This document shows positions 46,217 through 54,848 of a stretch of DNA of 64,000 bases, in pieces (the stretch's first letter is position 1; each line of letters opens with the position of its first letter). Source of the DNA: Paludibacter jiangxiensis (GTDB lineage: Bacteria > Bacteroidota > Bacteroidia > Bacteroidales > Paludibacteraceae); assembly GCF_001618385.1 (NCBI RefSeq), contig NZ_BDCR01000001.1:1240001-1304000 (forward strand), given 5' to 3'. Position numbers and translations under genes: made by a program. Below the pieces are notes generated by a model. The model was not told the origin of the DNA and did no database searches. It worked only from the letters and a program-made list of their open reading frames with translations.

Positions 46217-46816
46217 ATGAAAAAGAGATTTTTTTTATGTGTGATGCTGATGCTCTCTTCGTTGGGGCTTTGGGCGCAAAGTGATTCGGTACAAATGGCA
46301 GCTCCGGTCAGAACGTGGAATGTGAGATCGGCTATTGAGGTCGAAAGTCTTGTGCCGATGTTCATGACCGGCGGATTCCATATCGGGATCGGATACCGGC
46401 TCGACAAATTTCGTGTACGACTCAGCGTAATTAACGGTGGTAGTTATGATGCAGAGAAGGCCGGTATTAATAACTCTTCGAGCGACTTTAAGCGTTTCTA
46501 CAAAACATCACCCGGTCTTTTCTTTGGGTATAATGTTTGGCGCAATCTCGAGCTCTACTCTTATCTCGAATTGCATACCTTTGAGATAGAGCAGCGCAGC
46601 ACGGGTGTCCGAAAAAATCTGTTCAGTACGGATACCGGACTGGGGCTCAGTTATCAGTTCTTTATCGGAAACATATTTTACATTCAGCCCGGACTGCATC
46701 TTTACCTCAGAAAAAGAAACAGCATCGATTTTGAAACGGCTCGTTATATTATTCCCGGAGCCGATTTCTCTCCGGTATTGAGACTGGGAGCTCGTTTGTG
46801 GAGTAAATCGAAGTGA
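46217..46816 (+). CDS. Small outer-membrane beta-barrel protein, function unknown
   Basis: A 199-residue exported protein: signal peptide about 1-21 (ends in LWAQ), then alternating aromatic/polar strands such as GGFHIGIGYRLDKF and DTGLGLSYQFFIGNIFYI, suggesting an 8-strand barrel. No recognised family. Its stop overlaps the start of the Acg-like gene (TGATG), so the two are translated together. Confidence 0.65.
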   Translation: MKKRFFLCVMLMLSSLGLWAQSDSVQMAAPVRTWNVRSAIEVESLVPMFMTGGFHIGIGYRLDKFRVRLSVINGGSYDAEKAGINNSSSDFKRFYKTSPGLFFGYNVWRNLELYSYLELHTFEIEQRSTGVRKNLFSTDTGLGLSYQFFIGNIFYIQPGLHLYLRKRNSIDFETARYIIPGADFSPVLRLGARLWSKSK

Positions 46817-47892
46817 TGAATATGGTTCGGTTTGTATTTATGATGACTGCCATTGTCGCTCTGGCTTCGTGCAAAACCAACATCGGTGCAAGGAGCTCGC
46901 TATTGGTTGGTGCTGACGATATGCACAAGATAATTTATTATGCTACGCTGGCAGGAAGCTCGCATAATACTCAACCCTGGAGAGTTGAGGTTCTGGGCGA
47001 TCGTGAAATAAGGGTCTTCGCCGATACTACACGTGTCTTGAATGTGATTGATCCGAAAAAGCGTGAATTATATATTTCTCTCGGAGCGTTTATTGAAAAT
47101 CTTGATTTAGCGGCCGGAGCTTTGGGGTATGCCACGGAGGTACAGGTGTTGCCCCGCTCTGAACGAACTGCATGCGTCGCTGTCGTAGCTCTGAAGAGGG
47201 CTCGTCCTTCGGGCTTTGACTTACATTCGATTGTTGGGAGAAGAACGTTGCGGGTTTCGTTTCATACCGCGGATATTCGGAAAGAAGAGGTGGCAAGTAT
47301 ACTCGGAGATGATTGGCAAACTTCTTTCTTCGCAGCATCTACGGAGGAAGGGCGTTTTATCGCGAAGCAAACCCTGTCGGCTTACCGCCAGCAGTCAATG
47401 AATCGTGAAGCACAGGCTGAATTTGCCAGCTGGGTGCGTTTTTCTGATCGGGATGTGCGTCTAAGACAAGATGGGATTACAACAGCTGGGATGCAGATAA
47501 ATGGCATTAAGGGGTTTGTGGTTCGAAACTTTTTCAAACCGGCAGATGCGGAGAAAAAACAGTTTGTCCAAGCGGGTATTGGAACGACGGAAAAGCAGGT
47601 GAATAATTGCGGTGGCTGGCTTGCTTTGACTAGTGTCGACAACTCGGTGCAGAGCTGGATAGATGTTGGTCGTCGTTACGAGCGAATGAATATTATATGT
47701 ACATCATTGTGCATCGGATTTCAACCGATGAATCAGCTTGTTGAAGAACAGAACTTTCTGGAAAATGTGCAACACGAGCTCGGAAAGGGTGGAGAAATTC
47801 AGTTTGTTGCACGCATTGGCTATGTGATTGAGACTCCGTCTCCGGTCAGTCCACGTCGGTCGGTCGATAGCGTTGCGGTGTTTTACAAATAG
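46816..47892 (+). CDS. Acg-family nitroreductase-like FMN protein, predicted lipoprotein
   Basis: A 358-residue member of the Acg group of nitroreductase-like proteins. The FMN-pocket segment YYATLAGSSHNTQPWRVEV (about 40-58) and the later NNCGGWLALTS and ICTSLCIGFQPMNQL regions fit. The N-terminus is a lipoprotein signal: hydrophobic stretch followed by LASC with Cys19, so the protein is likely anchored outside the inner membrane. That is unusual for a flavin reductase, which is normally cytosolic. The ATG at 46816 overlaps the barrel gene stop; a GTG one codon earlier is less likely. Confidence 0.75.
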   Translation: MNMVRFVFMMTAIVALASCKTNIGARSSLLVGADDMHKIIYYATLAGSSHNTQPWRVEVLGDREIRVFADTTRVLNVIDPKKRELYISLGAFIENLDLAAGALGYATEVQVLPRSERTACVAVVALKRARPSGFDLHSIVGRRTLRVSFHTADIRKEEVASILGDDWQTSFFAASTEEGRFIAKQTLSAYRQQSMNREAQAEFASWVRFSDRDVRLRQDGITTAGMQINGIKGFVVRNFFKPADAEKKQFVQAGIGTTEKQVNNCGGWLALTSVDNSVQSWIDVGRRYERMNIICTSLCIGFQPMNQLVEEQNFLENVQHELGKGGEIQFVARIGYVIETPSPVSPRRSVDSVAVFYK

Positions 47893-47921
47893 GCTATCTG
47901 TCTTAAAGAATGTCAAGCTTA

Positions 47922-47953
47922 TTGCGAAAGGAAATGCCGGCTCCTTATATTTG
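47922..47953 (+). promoter_or_regulatory. Promoter of the glutathione peroxidase gene
   Basis: TTG at 47922-47924, a 21-base spacer and TATATTTG at 47946-47953. It ends 19 bases before the ATG at 47973, which decides that start: the in-frame ATG at 47910 lies upstream of this promoter. Confidence 0.7.
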
Positions 47954-47972
47954 TGCTATAAACGATAGAAAT

Positions 47973-48464
47973 ATGAATCCATCATTTTATCAATTAAGTG
48001 CAAAATTGCTTCGGGGGCAGAAGGTCTCAATGGAAGAGTATAAAGGCAAAGTTGTGCTGGTGGTCAATACTGCAAGTCAGTGTGGATTGACGCCTCAATT
48101 TGAAGGGCTGGAGGCTCTTTATCAGAAATACAAGGAGAGAGGATTCGTTGTTTTGGGTTTTCCCTGTAATCAGTTTGCGCATCAGGAACCGGGTACTGAA
48201 GATGATATCTCTCAGGTTTGCCACATGAACTATGGCGTTACATTTCCGATGTTTGCTAAGGTAGATGTAAACGGAGAAAACGCACATCCTGTTTTTAAAT
48301 ATTTGACGTTGACCTTGAAGGGACTGTTTTTTAATCGAATAAAATGGAATTTCACCAAATTTCTGATTGATGCGGAAGGGGTGCCGGTGAAGCGGTTTGC
48401 TCCGGTTACCAAGCCTGAACATCTGGAGAAGGAAATTGAACGATTATTGTCCAGAAGAAAATAG
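47973..48464 (+). CDS. Glutathione peroxidase-like thiol peroxidase
   Basis: A 163-residue thioredoxin-fold peroxidase. NTASQCGLTPQFEGLEAL carries the peroxidatic Cys (selenocysteine in animal GPx), FPCNQFAHQEPG is the second family signature (Gln and resolving Cys), and WNFTKFLID holds the conserved Trp and Asn. It reduces peroxides in the cytoplasm, probably with thioredoxin. A longer frame from 47910 is unlikely because the promoter lies inside it. Confidence 0.9.
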   Translation: MNPSFYQLSAKLLRGQKVSMEEYKGKVVLVVNTASQCGLTPQFEGLEALYQKYKERGFVVLGFPCNQFAHQEPGTEDDISQVCHMNYGVTFPMFAKVDVNGENAHPVFKYLTLTLKGLFFNRIKWNFTKFLIDAEGVPVKRFAPVTKPEHLEKEIERLLSRRK

Positions 48465-48540
48465 TAAACGATCAATTTTTGGATGTTGATGCCGTGAAGG
48501 CTTCTAGTGGTCGAAGGTTGGTGTTATTGATAAATAAAAA

Positions 48541-48571
48541 AGTCTCTGAAAATAATTACTTTTCAGAGACT
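48541..48571. terminator. Bidirectional terminator between the peroxidase and tRNA-Lys genes
   Basis: A perfect 12-base-pair stem (48541-48552 with 48560-48571, loop TAATTAC) with T runs on both outer sides. It ends the plus-strand gpx transcript and the minus-strand tRNA transcript. Confidence 0.92.
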
Positions 48572-48579
48572 TTTTATTG

Positions 48580-48652
48580 TGATTCAGCTGGGATTCGAAC
48601 CCAGGACCCCATCCTTAAAAGGGATGTGCTCTACCGGCTGAGCTACTGAATC
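48580..48652 (-). tRNA. tRNA-Lys (anticodon TTT)
   Basis: A 73-base tRNA on the minus strand. Acceptor stem GATTCAG/CTGAATC, discriminator A, D arm with AGCTCAGCCGGTAGAGCA, anticodon stem CATCC/GGATG with loop CTTTTAA (anticodon TTT), and T arm GGGTTCGAATCCC. The 3' CCA is not encoded, as is common in this phylum. Own promoter upstream and terminator downstream. Confidence 0.96.
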
Positions 48653-48682
48653 AAGGCTTTAAGCTATTGCTAAAAGCGGATG

Positions 48683-48713
48683 CAAAGATAGGGTCTTTTT
48701 TTTGAAACACCAA
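48683..48713 (-). promoter_or_regulatory. Promoter of tRNA-Lys
   Basis: On the minus strand TTG (48711-48713), a 20-base spacer and TATCTTTG (48683-48690): close to ideal. It is 30 bases before the tRNA 5' end. Confidence 0.8.
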
Positions 48714-48777
48714 GTAGCGATGACGTTTTTGGACGAAAGAACGTGCTATTTTTTTTAATTAATTGATATATAGTTTT

Positions 48778-49536
48778 TTATTTTTGTTGATTGCGGAAGC
48801 TTTTTATTGTTTTGGCAAATTCAACCATCTTTTCGGGGGTGCTTTCCAGTATATTTCCCACCACAATAATGTCGGCTCCCGCATTTAAAGCGTTCAAAAT
48901 ATCTTCGTTAGTGCGTAATCCACCTCCTACAATTAGTGGAACGGAGATCGATTTTTTGACGACAGAGATCATTTCGGCAGGAACGGGAGGTTTTGCTCCG
49001 CTGCCGGCTTCGAGGTAAATCAGTTTGTTGCCCAGTAATTCGCCGGCAATGGCCGTTGCTGCTGCTAATTGCGGTTTATGCCGTGGTATGGGACGTGTGT
49101 TGCTGATATATTCCACGGCTGTTGTCTGGTCGCTTTCCACCAAAATATATCCGGTTGATATTGTCTCTATGCCCGATTGTTTTACAGCAGGTGCAATAAC
49201 AACGTGTTGCCCGATCAGAAAATCAGGGTTACGTCCGGATATCAGAGACAAAAACAATAAAGCATCGGCTTCGGGTGTAAACTGGATTGCATTTCCGGGG
49301 AAAAGAACCGTTGGTATCAGACATTGGCTTTTCAGGTGCTTGATTAGCCGTGCAGTAGATTCGCTGGTCAGGCTGCCGCCGATAAAAATCAGATCGGGTT
49401 TTGTGGTGTTGAGTAGAGATGCAAAGTGGGAAATCTGTTTTTCGTCCGAGCATTTATCCGGATCGATCAAGACGACAAATAGTTTTTGATTTTGCTGTAC
49501 AGCGTCCGACACTAATTGGTAAATTGCCTGCTTCAT
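48778..49536 (-). CDS. Geranylgeranylglyceryl phosphate synthase family protein
   Basis: A 252-residue TIM-barrel prenyltransferase of the GGGPS/PcrB family, joining a polyprenyl diphosphate to sn-glycerol-1-phosphate by an ether bond, the first step of archaeal lipid synthesis. Marks: LFVVLIDPDKC, FIGGSLTSES, LFPGNAIQFTPEADALL, IYLEAGSGAKPPVP and LIVGGGLRTNEDI. Bacteroidota carry such genes, but their biological role is not known to me. Last gene of an operon with an M64 peptidase and a GT-B glycosyltransferase; 39 bases after the latter. Confidence 0.9.
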   Translation of the reverse strand: MKQAIYQLVSDAVQQNQKLFVVLIDPDKCSDEKQISHFASLLNTTKPDLIFIGGSLTSESTARLIKHLKSQCLIPTVLFPGNAIQFTPEADALLFLSLISGRNPDFLIGQHVVIAPAVKQSGIETISTGYILVESDQTTAVEYISNTRPIPRHKPQLAAATAIAGELLGNKLIYLEAGSGAKPPVPAEMISVVKKSISVPLIVGGGLRTNEDILNALNAGADIIVVGNILESTPEKMVEFAKTIKSFRNQQK

Positions 49537-49575
49537 AGTAAGTTTTTAACGAGGCAAAGGTAAGAAAAGAAATGT

Positions 49576-50511
49576 CTATTTCTTATGCAACTCCGCCAGA
49601 TATTCCTGTTCGGGCTGGCCCGGGGTGGGGAAGAGGTTGGCACTCCTTTCCAAGAGTTTCAAATCCATGAGGGTAGAATAGCCCGAGCGACAAAAAATAT
49701 TGGGTGTCTGCAACAGATGCGTTTTAAGCTCTCCCGAAGAAAGACCCGGAACCAAATCGATGTTGCCAATAGCAGATCCAGACATGCAGTCCCCCGGTTT
49801 TCCACTTACGATTAGAGTGGGCTCCTCTCGGTCTTTAAACCTTTCGATGCACATTTGCTCAAATAAAGTACGATGAGGTTCTGGCCCTGAGATAAGGCAA
49901 AGGTTTGTGTAGTTTTTTTTAACCGGAATAGCGTTCGTTGAGGGGAACCGTGAGAGCCATCCGATAAACCGCGCATTGGTCGGTAACGGATATTTGTGAG
50001 AAAGCTCTCCCGAAAGATTTCCTTTTCCTTCAATGTCGGGAATCCAGCATTCATCGTAACGGGTAATTATACAGCGGTGGCAAAACCGGAGCAAGGGTTC
50101 CATCCAACGGTAAGGGGCCCGAATCAACAGCTGATGGGTTATGTAAATGGATTTGACCGATTTGTTCCAAAGTCCGAAACGATTATCGGAAATCACCGTT
50201 TGGATATTTTCTTCCTGAATCAGTTTTTTGAGTTGCCGATGCTCCCTGATGGTTCCAACTATTATTTTCGGCAGTTGCCGTATCATGGCAAGCAGCTGAG
50301 AGTCTGATGGAGAATATTTAATGCAGAATCCGGGTAGTTGAATGGCTTTCAATTCCGGAAATTCACTTTGCAACCAACGCAGAGCATCTCCGTCGGCAGC
50401 TAAAACAACGCGTTGTTCATCTGCAATAGCATTGCGAATAATCGGCACGCAGCGGGTTGCATGTCCCAGACCCCAGTTGAGTGGTGCAATCAGAATTGTC
50501 GGCGCATGCAT
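49576..50511 (-). CDS. MurG-like GT-B glycosyltransferase
   Basis: A 311-residue probable cytosolic or membrane-edge glycosyltransferase. The start ILIAPLNWGLGHATRCVPI has the Gly-rich loop and His of MurG/diacylglycerol glucosyltransferases, and the end (CRSGYSTLMDLKLLERSANL, then FPTPGQPEQEYLAELH) matches the donor-binding region of GT28. It is shorter than MurG (about 350). One base separates it from the M64 gene and 39 from the GGGPS gene. The acceptor may be the ether lipid made by that enzyme, which is inference only. Confidence 0.75.
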   Translation of the reverse strand: MHAPTILIAPLNWGLGHATRCVPIIRNAIADEQRVVLAADGDALRWLQSEFPELKAIQLPGFCIKYSPSDSQLLAMIRQLPKIIVGTIREHRQLKKLIQEENIQTVISDNRFGLWNKSVKSIYITHQLLIRAPYRWMEPLLRFCHRCIITRYDECWIPDIEGKGNLSGELSHKYPLPTNARFIGWLSRFPSTNAIPVKKNYTNLCLISGPEPHRTLFEQMCIERFKDREEPTLIVSGKPGDCMSGSAIGNIDLVPGLSSGELKTHLLQTPNIFCRSGYSTLMDLKLLERSANLFPTPGQPEQEYLAELHKK

Positions 50512-50512
50512 C

Positions 50513-51793
50513 CTATTCGGTCAGAAAACGAATCATCCTTTCGATAGCTTTGCGGCAAACCGGGCAGAATTCCGGATACGAATTGGTTCTCATTCTACAA
50601 TCGAACGAAGGACGATACATGCCCTTGGTGAGATAGCCACCGCCCTCAAAAACGCCCACTTTCCCTTTGTATTGATCTGTAGGAGGAGTCGGTACCGGCG
50701 TGCCTTTGGGAAGGTCGTTCTTCCATTTTTTGTCGAAATCGACCAAGGAGGTGATATTTGGTTCCCATGGTTCGTTCTTCAGGTCGTACATATCAGTGAG
50801 TACATCCTGTTTGTCGTAAAAATATTCATCGGCAAGGCCGCCGAAAGAGTGTCCGAATTCATGCACGGACACCTGCGTAGTGTACTTGTTGTCGGCAGTA
50901 ACCAGCGTGTAAAAATTATAAATTCCTCCGCCTCCATAACGGTCGGTATTTACCAGAATGTAGACAGCATCGTAGGGAACAAGCGCGGCAAAATTATACA
51001 CTTTCTTTACATTAAGGGTGGTCAGGTAGCGTGGTTCGTAAAACGTATAAAAATTTGACCCGACAGCCGTATTCTTCCAGACGGAATCCTGTGGAACGGA
51101 AACTCCGGAATTTTCGGATGGCGCAGCAATAGCGTGAAGTACAATTTTATTCTTATTGGAGGCAAAAGGCTCGTGAGTACACAGATTTTCGTAAAGGCGT
51201 TGCGCGTCTTTGAAGAATTTATCCTGTTCGGTGCCGGTATATCCTTCGGCAATCACGGCAATGTCTATGTCTTTTTCGGGACGATCCGCTTGTCCGATTG
51301 TTTTCACCGGTACCTGCCGCGGAGCTCTTTTTTCAATCAGTTTGTCGTCGGGAGAAAGGTTGAGTCTCAACAACTCTTCCCAACGGTTGAAGTCAAGTCT
51401 CTTTTCGATGAGCAAGACAACGGCTTTTTTCGGATAGGGAAACTGAATAGCCTGTTCAAAGCTTTTGTTAGTCTTCTGAGCTTCAGGAGTCGATTGCCAT
51501 TCACGAAACAGTGCATCGAAACCGTTGATATAAATCACTTTTTGAGAGAGGCTGTCAAGAACTCGGAACCTGAAATCGCCAAGATTCAAATCCGTGTCAA
51601 GGTGATTGTGACGACCACCCCAAAATGGTTCCTGACGGATGTTGTCGAGATATGCAGTGGTTTGATGAGCGTTTCCACAAAAATGAAAGTCGACGCGACA
51701 AGCTTTATCTGTAAAAAAATCGGAAAAAGAGGGTGACGCGAAAAGATTGGAATAAACTAAAATTGACAGTAAGGTCAGGGTATACTTGAGCAT
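50513..51793 (-). CDS. Secreted M64-family metallopeptidase
   Basis: A 426-residue exported peptidase (signal peptide about 1-19). An N-terminal beta domain (about 25-150) precedes the catalytic domain with SVHEFGHSFGGLADEYFY, the extended zinc motif HEFGH...D/E of IgA-peptidase M64 proteins, and a Cys-rich end (FDCRMRTN, then FCPVCRKAIERM). By family it is a periplasmic or surface metallopeptidase; its substrate is unknown. First gene of the M64-GT-GGGPS operon. Confidence 0.88.
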   Translation of the reverse strand: MLKYTLTLLSILVYSNLFASPSFSDFFTDKACRVDFHFCGNAHQTTAYLDNIRQEPFWGGRHNHLDTDLNLGDFRFRVLDSLSQKVIYINGFDALFREWQSTPEAQKTNKSFEQAIQFPYPKKAVVLLIEKRLDFNRWEELLRLNLSPDDKLIEKRAPRQVPVKTIGQADRPEKDIDIAVIAEGYTGTEQDKFFKDAQRLYENLCTHEPFASNKNKIVLHAIAAPSENSGVSVPQDSVWKNTAVGSNFYTFYEPRYLTTLNVKKVYNFAALVPYDAVYILVNTDRYGGGGIYNFYTLVTADNKYTTQVSVHEFGHSFGGLADEYFYDKQDVLTDMYDLKNEPWEPNITSLVDFDKKWKNDLPKGTPVPTPPTDQYKGKVGVFEGGGYLTKGMYRPSFDCRMRTNSYPEFCPVCRKAIERMIRFLTE

Positions 51794-51841
51794 AAAGCGG
51801 GTGTTTTGAAATAAACAGGGTGCAAATTAAATCAAAAAAAA

Positions 51842-51862
51842 CAAAACTACGTCACAAAACTA
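51842..51862 (-). promoter_or_regulatory. Tandem -7-like elements before the M64 gene
   Basis: Two copies of TAGTTTTG on the minus strand (51842-51849 and 51855-51862), both fitting TAnnTTTG, 13 bases apart and within a short direct repeat. Neither has a clear -33 element. Confidence 0.4.
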
Positions 51863-51915
51863 CAAAATTGACTGATTTTATATAGGGAACAGCGATTTCG
51901 TAAGTTTATAATGTG

Positions 51916-51923
51916 TATTTTTG
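51916..51923 (+). promoter_or_regulatory. Candidate -7 element for the DUF3078 gene
   Basis: TATTTTTG fits TAnnTTTG, 27 bases before the ATG at 51951. The -33 part is unclear. Confidence 0.55.
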
Positions 51924-51950
51924 CAGCCATTATTAAGTTGATTAAAGACA

Positions 51951-53351
51951 ATGAAGAAGTTAGTTTTTAGCGTTTTGTTTGGATGTGTGACTGTTCTGTT
52001 AAATGCACAGCAACCACTTGAACTGAAAGGCAATGTACAACAAGAAACATTGCATGTCAACATTGATTCTATTGCACTCTCCACATTAGGAAAGGCCGTG
52101 CCGGTTCCGGATAGTTTGGTGAATAAAACCAATATTGAGTACAGGCTCTTGCCTGATCGATCGTATTATGAGAGCAATCCGCTTTTCAGTGATTTGATTT
52201 TTACGGGAATGCGTCTTTCTTTTAATCCGCCGCTTGCTCCGGTTGTTGCTCAAATGAATAAGACGTATCAGTCGTACGATAAGAACGTATCCGGATATTT
52301 TTCCCCTGATTTTTACGTGATGCATTATATGGATAGTCTTCGAGAACAGCAGAAAGAAAAAATAATAGCTGCTGACCCATTGAAGATTAAAGATCATCTG
52401 TGGAATCTTCCTGATCCGAATGAGTTTGTTATTACGAATATTGCATCTCCGGGGCATAAAGACATGTATATCAAAAGGAAGCTGGATCAGTTCAGACCAA
52501 AAAAGATGAAGGTGAATGGGCTGGAAAAAGATCCATGGTCGACGAAAGGCAATCTGGCTTTGCAGTTATCTCAAAATTACACTTCTTCCAACTGGTATCA
52601 GGGAGGGAAAAGCAATCTGGCAACCTTAGGCGTCTTAGAAGCCAGTGCTAACTATGACAATCAGAAGAACATCCAGTGGGATAATGCAGTTTCAATAAAA
52701 ATGGGGCTTCAGAGCGAAAGCGCCGATACCATACGTCATTACTCAGTTACGGAAAACCAAATCCGTCTGTCAAGTAAGTTTGGAGTAAAGGCATTTGAGA
52801 ACTGGTATTACAGTGCATCTACCGAATTTACAACATATTCGTTGACCTCATATTCAGCGCTGAATTCAAAAACTAAAGTGAATGGCTTTCTGTCTCCTTT
52901 CCGACTTGATATTGGCTTGGGTATGGATTATAAATATAAAAAGGACTTGTCGGTTCTTGTAACTCCACTGTCATTCAAGTATATCTGCTTTGCTGACACG
53001 ATGAATTATAACAAAAAAAACTTCGGGGTGCTTCCCGGTAAAAGTGTTTTGCATGAGTTTGGTAGCATGATGAAAGTGGAATATGCAAAAAAGCTTTCGA
53101 GCACTGTGGATTTGACTACACGTTTTTCATTTTATACGAATTATAACAAAGTGGAAGTCGACTGGGAAACTACTACCAATTTTATTCTTACCCGTTACCT
53201 GTCGTTCCGTCTGTCATTGCATCCGAGGTATGATACTGCTATGATAGCAGCAGGAGATAAACATGCCAAGATTCAGATGAAAGAATTGATGAGTTTTGGT
53301 TTTGCCTACAAATTCAACAATATAAAAGCGAAGAATAAGCCACTCCATTGA
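51951..53351 (+). CDS. DUF3078-type outer-membrane protein
   Basis: A 466-residue exported protein (signal peptide about 1-19, ends in LNAQ). Residues about 185-460 form a barrel-like region with the characteristic NWYQGGKSNLATLG segment and repeated aromatic strands, as in DUF3078 proteins of Bacteroidota. Function unknown; outer membrane is likely. The end overlaps the convergent HD gene by 46 bases. Confidence 0.8.
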   Translation: MKKLVFSVLFGCVTVLLNAQQPLELKGNVQQETLHVNIDSIALSTLGKAVPVPDSLVNKTNIEYRLLPDRSYYESNPLFSDLIFTGMRLSFNPPLAPVVAQMNKTYQSYDKNVSGYFSPDFYVMHYMDSLREQQKEKIIAADPLKIKDHLWNLPDPNEFVITNIASPGHKDMYIKRKLDQFRPKKMKVNGLEKDPWSTKGNLALQLSQNYTSSNWYQGGKSNLATLGVLEASANYDNQKNIQWDNAVSIKMGLQSESADTIRHYSVTENQIRLSSKFGVKAFENWYYSASTEFTTYSLTSYSALNSKTKVNGFLSPFRLDIGLGMDYKYKKDLSVLVTPLSFKYICFADTMNYNKKNFGVLPGKSVLHEFGSMMKVEYAKKLSSTVDLTTRFSFYTNYNKVEVDWETTTNFILTRYLSFRLSLHPRYDTAMIAAGDKHAKIQMKELMSFGFAYKFNNIKAKNKPLH

Positions 53352-53863
53352 TCAAAGCGGGCTAAGACTGCTTCGCCGTACCTGCGCAATGATTCCCGTA
53401 CGGTTTCTAAGGGCAATTCAATGTTGTGTTTTGATTTGGAAAAGAATTTGTCAGCATAACAAATGATTTGTTCTTCAATGCTGACTGGCCTTAAATCCCT
53501 GAGCGGCAGCGGTAAATTGTTTTCCCTGATGTATTCCACGCTCAGTCCGGTACCAGTATGTCGCTCGCATACCAGCGCATGTCGGGGAAGGCCCTCGGCT
53601 CGCAGAATATCGGCGCCTAAATATCCGTGTTCAATGTATTGATGCTTACCGTAGCATTCAATTTGTGGTGCATTGGTAAGGAAAATGCCGATGTCGTGCA
53701 ACATTGCCGCTTCTGCAATAAATTCTGTGTCGGCATTTAATTCCGGATGCTTGAGGGAAATTTCTACAGCTTTGTGCGTTACGGATTGGCTGTGCTGTAG
53801 TAAAATGGCGTATAGACGACTGTCGGTGTCATAATATTTGGAGAGAATGGACAATGGGCTCAT
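53306..53863 (-). CDS. Small HD-domain hydrolase
   Basis: A 185-residue protein with an HDIG-like metal site: HSQSVTHKAVEIS (His), AAMLHDIGIFLT (HD), YIEHGYLGADIL and CERHTGTG (His), CYADKFFSK (Asp). Likely a cytosolic phosphohydrolase of unknown substrate. The ATG at 53863 is chosen; a longer frame to 54106 reads back through the divergent channel gene and is hydrophobic nonsense. Its last 46 bases overlap the convergent DUF3078 gene. Confidence 0.85.
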   Translation of the reverse strand: MSPLSILSKYYDTDSRLYAILLQHSQSVTHKAVEISLKHPELNADTEFIAEAAMLHDIGIFLTNAPQIECYGKHQYIEHGYLGADILRAEGLPRHALVCERHTGTGLSVEYIRENNLPLPLRDLRPVSIEEQIICYADKFFSKSKHNIELPLETVRESLRRYGEAVLARFDQWSGLFFAFILLNL

Positions 53864-53886
53864 TTTTTTGTTGTATTTTTGATGTT

Positions 53887-53894
53887 CAAATATA
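53887..53894 (-). promoter_or_regulatory. Candidate -7 element for the small HD gene
   Basis: TATATTTG on the minus strand fits TAnnTTTG and lies 23 bases before the ATG at 53863. No clear -33 element. Confidence 0.5.
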
Positions 53895-53957
53895 CACAGA
53901 AAACTCTTTTGAAAGGAAATTAACGTCAAACTCTTTACTATAAACTGCAAAAATAAT

Positions 53958-54803
53958 ATGGGACACGGCGCAATGAATCTGATGGAAGAGGCTATTTGGA
54001 TTGGCGGAGCCATCATTATTACTTTTTTTGCTGTCAAAACATCTTCATGGTTGCTAAGAAGGGCATTTAAGCGTGCAGCCGTAAAGATGAAAATGGATCC
54101 GACCAACTATTCTTTTCTCAAAAACACAATCAATTTTTTCGTAGTTGTTATTGGTGCTCTGTTTTTATTCAATAAAATTCCGGAGTTCAAGGCAATTGGG
54201 AAAACCATGTTGGCGGGAGCGGCTATTTTGACAGCTGCTATTGGGTTTGCTGCTCAACAATCAGTAGCTAACATCATTAGCGGTATTTTTATTATTCTTT
54301 TCAAGCCGTTCAGAGTGGGCGATACGGTTATTCTGCCGGATACAAACAGGGGTACTGTTGAGGATATTACGTTGCGACATACGATTATACGCGATCCCGA
54401 GAACAGGAGCATCATTGTTCCTAATACTACCATCAATTCATCTACTATCATCAATTCTACTTTTGCCGACCAACCGGTATGTGCTTTTGTGGAAGTGGGG
54501 ATTGGCTATTCAGCCGACATTGACAAAGCGATTAACCTGATTCGTGAAGAGGCGATGCAACATCCTTTGTTGGTTGATAACCGGACAAAGGAACAAAAAG
54601 AGGAGGATGCACCGATCGTGAATGTGAGGGTCCTCGAACTTGGCGATTCTGCCATTAAACTGAGAGCCTGGGCTTGGGCGTCAAACACGGGGAATGCGTT
54701 TGTCATGAAGTGTGATTTGCTGAAGTCTGTAAAGGAACGATTTGATAAAGAAGGAATTGATATTCCTTTCCCAACGCAAAATATTTTAATAAAAAATCGA
54801 TAG
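53958..54803 (+). CDS. Small-conductance mechanosensitive channel, MscS family
   Basis: A 281-residue inner-membrane channel. Three membrane segments (about 8-30, 54-74, 79-105); the third is Ala/Gly-rich and pore-lining (AGAAILTAAIGFAAQQSVAN). The beta domain follows (FKPFRVGDTVILPDTNRGTV, then the VPNTTINSSTIIN segment), and a C-terminal alpha/beta domain. Protects against osmotic down-shock. Upstream of a ClC gene, a plausible ion-balance pair. Confidence 0.92.
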   Translation: MGHGAMNLMEEAIWIGGAIIITFFAVKTSSWLLRRAFKRAAVKMKMDPTNYSFLKNTINFFVVVIGALFLFNKIPEFKAIGKTMLAGAAILTAAIGFAAQQSVANIISGIFIILFKPFRVGDTVILPDTNRGTVEDITLRHTIIRDPENRSIIVPNTTINSSTIINSTFADQPVCAFVEVGIGYSADIDKAINLIREEAMQHPLLVDNRTKEQKEEDAPIVNVRVLELGDSAIKLRAWAWASNTGNAFVMKCDLLKSVKERFDKEGIDIPFPTQNILIKNR

Positions 54804-54848
54804 CACTTAGCTTTTGATTTGGAAAAGAAGAGAGGATTGAAATTATTT

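Noticed and set aside
48541-48571. Inverted repeat near tRNA-Lys considered as an attachment-site remnant
   Set aside because: It has T runs on both sides and lies between convergent units, so it is a terminator; no integrase or duplicated tRNA end was seen.
53864-54106. N-terminal extension of the small HD protein
   Set aside because: It is antisense to the MscS gene start and its promoter region, and does not resemble the family; the ATG at 53863 follows a candidate promoter.
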